Source: Lunasporangiospora selenospora
Taxonomy: Eukaryota; Mortierellomycota; Mortierellomycetes; Mortierellales; Mortierellaceae
DNA: 21,939 bases
NCBI GenBank assembly: GCA_015680635.1
Contig: JAABOA010000110.1
Location: 1-21,939, forward strand
Direction of reading: 5' to 3'
Made by a program: the position numbers and the translations under genes. Positions 19,349-21,939 of this stretch are shown here, piece by piece. The notes under the pieces were generated by a model. That model was not told the origin of the DNA. It ran no database searches and saw only the letters and a list, made by a program, of their open reading frames with translations. Positions within the stretch are counted from its first letter, which is position 1. Every line of letters starts with the position of its first letter.

Positions 19349-19480
19349 ATGTGGACAAGAGCAAGCATGCTAGTAAGGTACTTCTTTGCTGGTCGAAATA
19401 AAGGAGCTCAAGTATTTGATAGTTATTGCGAAAGCAGACTTGATGGGAAACTGCAATGGTGGGATTTGAACAGGATGTAG
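19349..19480 (+). CDS. Possible 43-aa ORF or non-coding transcript start
   Basis: The first ATG after the TATAAAATA element (19280-19288) opens a 43-codon frame that stops at 19478-19480. It has no signal peptide or domain. Possible splice sites lie within and after it: a GTAAGG donor at 19373, CTCACCAG near 19550, GTGAGT near 19571 and ACCACTAG near 19610. Every joining I tried quickly met a stop. A short peptide, the 5' end of a spliced gene or a non-coding RNA are all possible. Confidence 0.18.
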   Translation: MWTRASMLVRYFFAGRNKGAQVFDSYCESRLDGKLQWWDLNRM

Positions 19481-20400
19481 AACCATCTCCAGTGTTGTGT
19501 GATAAATGGGGCAGAGGATGACCTAATCTCCAGCTCTCTCACCAGCTGCAAAAGCAGCGAGGATAGTGTGAGTTTCCTTGACGATCAGCGTTTTGGTTTT
19601 TAACCACTAGATCGTAGCTCTTGTGTAACAAGTTCGTGTGCTGGAACGTGTGCCGAATAAAGAAGACACGGTCGCCGGCACAATGCCCTCTAATCTAGTT
19701 TATCCTATTCTTGATCATGATACCCCAAGCCCTACCGGCTTCTCGCTACCTCAGCTCATGTTAGCCGCTCTGCCAGTTTTCACTGTCCTGCCAGCTTTGT
19801 GTAAAAGTTTCCCTTAAGGCTTCTCTCCATTTTGGAAGACCTCTCAATAAAGATTGTTCTTACGATCGATCCTTTTCTGTTGCACTTTGGCTTTTCACTA
19901 TCTTTTGTAATCATCATCATGTGCCCCACCATAGTGTCAACGTGGATGTCCACATGGTCTGCATGTCTCGCATAGGTCATATTTTTTTACTGCTCGCGTA
20001 GGCCTCACTGTAATAATTCACACACAAAAAAAAAACAATTCGACGTTCATGCTTAATATTTTTTAGAGATATAGTTGTACTAAAATGGTGTCCATGTGTT
20101 GCTTTTGTATACGTATGCATACATCTTCGAAGTTGGAGGAGAGTGAGAGCGAGTAAGTGGGTATTAGACTGAGTGAGTGAGTGTGAGTGAGTGAGTGAGT
20201 GAGTGAGAGAGCGAGAGAGTGAGAGAAAGACCCAGTTTTGGTGTCCCCTATTCCACTGCCCTCAAAAGGCATTTAAAACAATGGATGGACAGAAAGACAG
20301 AAAGAAAGAGGGTCTCCTCTTCACTCCCTCCTTCCTCTAGCCTTCTCTTCCCATTATCGACATATCACCCCTACCAACATCGACTCCTTCCCCTGATTGT
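19481..20400. other. Intergenic region, no supported gene
   Basis: No coding sequence I can support. AATAAA motifs on the plus strand near 19659 and 19846 could end a plus-strand transcript starting at the 19280 TATA. The right part is a GAGT microsatellite followed by a CT-rich stretch (20318-20400). Confidence 0.5.
20171..20227 (+). repeat. (GAGT)n microsatellite
   Basis: A GAGTGAGTGAGT run, slightly interrupted, grading into GAGA repeats. Confidence 0.9.
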
Positions 20401-21803
20401 TCAAGATAATGAATGAGTGTCCAGCATCGACATCATCTCGTCAGGGATCAGTGGCACAAACACCCGCTCCACACCACCTTCGCGCTCCGCCATATTCTCG
20501 GGAATCTTAAAGTGGAGCCATGCCTTTGAGTTCTTGGTCTCGGACAACAGTCCCGCCTCTTCTTCCTGCTCTCGTTGCCTTTGCTTCGCTCGAGCCTTCT
20601 CAGCCTCGGCCGCCGTCGCCGATGGCGTGGTCAAAGGAGTCTGGGCCACTGGGGCACTGTTGCCGATTGCTGCTGATTCATTTGTCTCTTGCTCGCCTCC
20701 CTCGGTGGATTTTTTGTCATTCGTGGTGGTGGTGGCGGCTGCGACGACGACCGACATCATGCTTAAGGGCCGCTCCCGTTTCCGGTCCATCATTTGCCTC
20801 CGTACCATTCGCTCTGTGTCGGCTGCAACCTGAAGCACGTACTGTGTAATCTCATCGTTCAACCTAGGCTCGCTGACCTCGAATCGGTATGCGCTCACAA
20901 CTCGCTTCACCTGAAATGGGTTCAACAGCTCGAGTTTCCTCAATGTCTCGACCCATGTCGGGAAATCCTCTTGCAACGACAAGACTTGCAACAGTTGCAA
21001 TAGCTGGACCAGCGGACCAAATTGATCTGACAAGGTTGGAGGCAATTGATTCACACGGATCCAGTCCTCAAGGATCGAGAGGTTCAGACGAGTCTGCAGC
21101 GCCTTGGATCGGGAGAGCATCTTTTTGTTGGTCATCATCCGGTTAAAGACCTCGGATGAGATATAGTACAGCAGTTGTGCAATCACATAGTGGGTCATGT
21201 CGGGATGAATGTCGTACGTCTGCATCACAAACAACAATGATGAGAGCATGGTCGTGATTGTCCGGGGTGAGATTCGACGTTGGCGGGGGATGGGGGTCGG
21301 TTGGCTACACCAGCGTTCATCATTGGCACAGACTGCTGCGACGACGATCGTCTCAACGTCCTTGCTGGGTTGGCATTGGCATTGGCACCAGAGGCCGCAT
21401 TCACACTAGCACCTGAGCCATTTGATCCTGAAGTCGAGGCAGCAGCAAAAGTCGAAGTGGATCCTGGGTTGGGTGAGAGTGGTGAATTCGACCGTTTGAT
21501 GGTGCTGTTGTTAGATTTAGTTCCGGCCTTTCCACGCCAGAGGAATGCCCAATCCGATTGGAACTTGACCTCCTCCAGACCTTGGATCGTGTCATGGTCC
21601 AACATGGCTGGCTCTAGGATCTTTTCAATACGACGTTCAGCATCGACAATGATCATCTGGACCATGTCCAGAATCAAGGCCTCCATCTTGACCTGATGGA
21701 ATCCAGTCGATAGGGACAGTCCTGGATCCTTGCGCAGGAAATGAAGCAACACACTTGCGTTCGAGATCCAGTATGCCGTTAGCGTCATGTCCTCTGGTTT
21801 GGC
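20401..21803 (-). CDS. DIL (dilute) domain protein, C-terminal part, 5' end outside the window
   Basis: The DIL domain is the globular tail module of class V myosins and of fungal ankyrin/DIL proteins that act in organelle and vesicle trafficking. The exon starts at 21803, after a TTTTTTTAG acceptor, with AKPEDMTLTAYWISN and LLHFLRKD, the usual entry to a DIL domain. A Ser/Asn/Ala-rich insert follows. The core then resumes as SPRTITTMLSSLLFVMQTYD, ISSEVFNRMMTNKK and RLNLSILEDWIR, with a Leu-rich helix after it. The C-terminus has an Ala/Thr-rich and charged linker and ends at the TGA at 20401. The first part reads in one frame (stop at 21225-21227) and the rest in another that opens at 21405. 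Either a 77-base intron (21336-21412) or one missing base in a G-run (21285-21296, plus strand) would join them. Upstream exons, where ankyrin repeats would be, are beyond the window. Confidence 0.85.
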
Positions 21804-21939
21804 CTAAAAAAAGGGGGGAGGGGAGAGAGAGAATGATCCAAAACTTGTATTAGGACGACTGATGTATACAAACGGACAAGCTCAGCCTGTCATAGACTTG
21901 GACCAAAAAAAAGTGAAGGAGAGGGAGGGCTTTTGTTCC
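21804..21939 (-). other. Intron (3' part) of the DIL-domain gene
   Basis: On the minus strand a pyrimidine- and T-rich stretch leads into TTTTTTTAG, the acceptor of the exon starting at 21803. I could not choose a donor within the remaining bases, so the upstream exon may lie outside the window. Confidence 0.5.

Noticed and set aside
19456-19475. GGTGGGATTTGAAC, resembling the reverse complement of a tRNA T-arm
   Set aside because: The flanking bases do not form a T-stem, and no anticodon arm or acceptor stem can be folded on the minus strand.

Overview
The window looks like nuclear DNA of an early-diverging filamentous fungus; a Mortierella-like lineage is my best guess, but this is inference. 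The signs are spliceosomal introns with GTAAGT/GTAACA donors and pyrimidine-TAG acceptors, TATA-type core promoters, a fungal-type DIL-domain protein, a cysteine dioxygenase, a small secreted Kazal-like protein and a decayed Harbinger-type transposase. I see no bacterial operon structure, tRNA, rRNA or CRISPR array. No known defence or mobile gene system is evident beyond the dead transposon.

Layout. 1-10.4 kb is gene-poor. It holds one convincing intact gene (a 74-aa secreted Kazal-like protein, minus strand, 2175-2399), one plausible intact lysine-rich ORF (7931-8329, minus), a frame-broken remnant of a protein-coding gene (4945-5537, plus), two weak plus-strand open frames (6686-7015 and 7447-7731), and two pairs of old diverged direct repeats (766-1080 with 10178-10460; 3170-3340 with 8710-8870). 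10.4-15.5 kb holds the two-exon cysteine dioxygenase gene (11625-12558, minus) between long pyrimidine- or purine-rich low-complexity stretches. 15.5-17.0 kb is a Harbinger/PIF-like DDE transposase pseudogene (minus) with two in-frame stops in its first exon, a frameshift, a third stop in its second exon, and altered catalytic residues. 17.2-19.1 kb is an intact 635-aa multi-pass membrane glycoprotein of unknown function (minus). 19.1-19.35 kb looks like a divergent promoter. 20.4-21.8 kb is the C-terminal part of a DIL (dilute) domain protein (minus), cut by the window edge and with an unexplained reading-frame change.

The genes do not form a pathway. CDO makes cysteine sulfinate in the cytosol, the DIL protein belongs to a family linked to intracellular trafficking, and the Kazal-like and membrane proteins act at or outside the cell surface. 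The main structural theme is contrast: a repeat-rich left half with dead or marginal genes against a right half with ordinary housekeeping-type fungal genes and one dead transposon.
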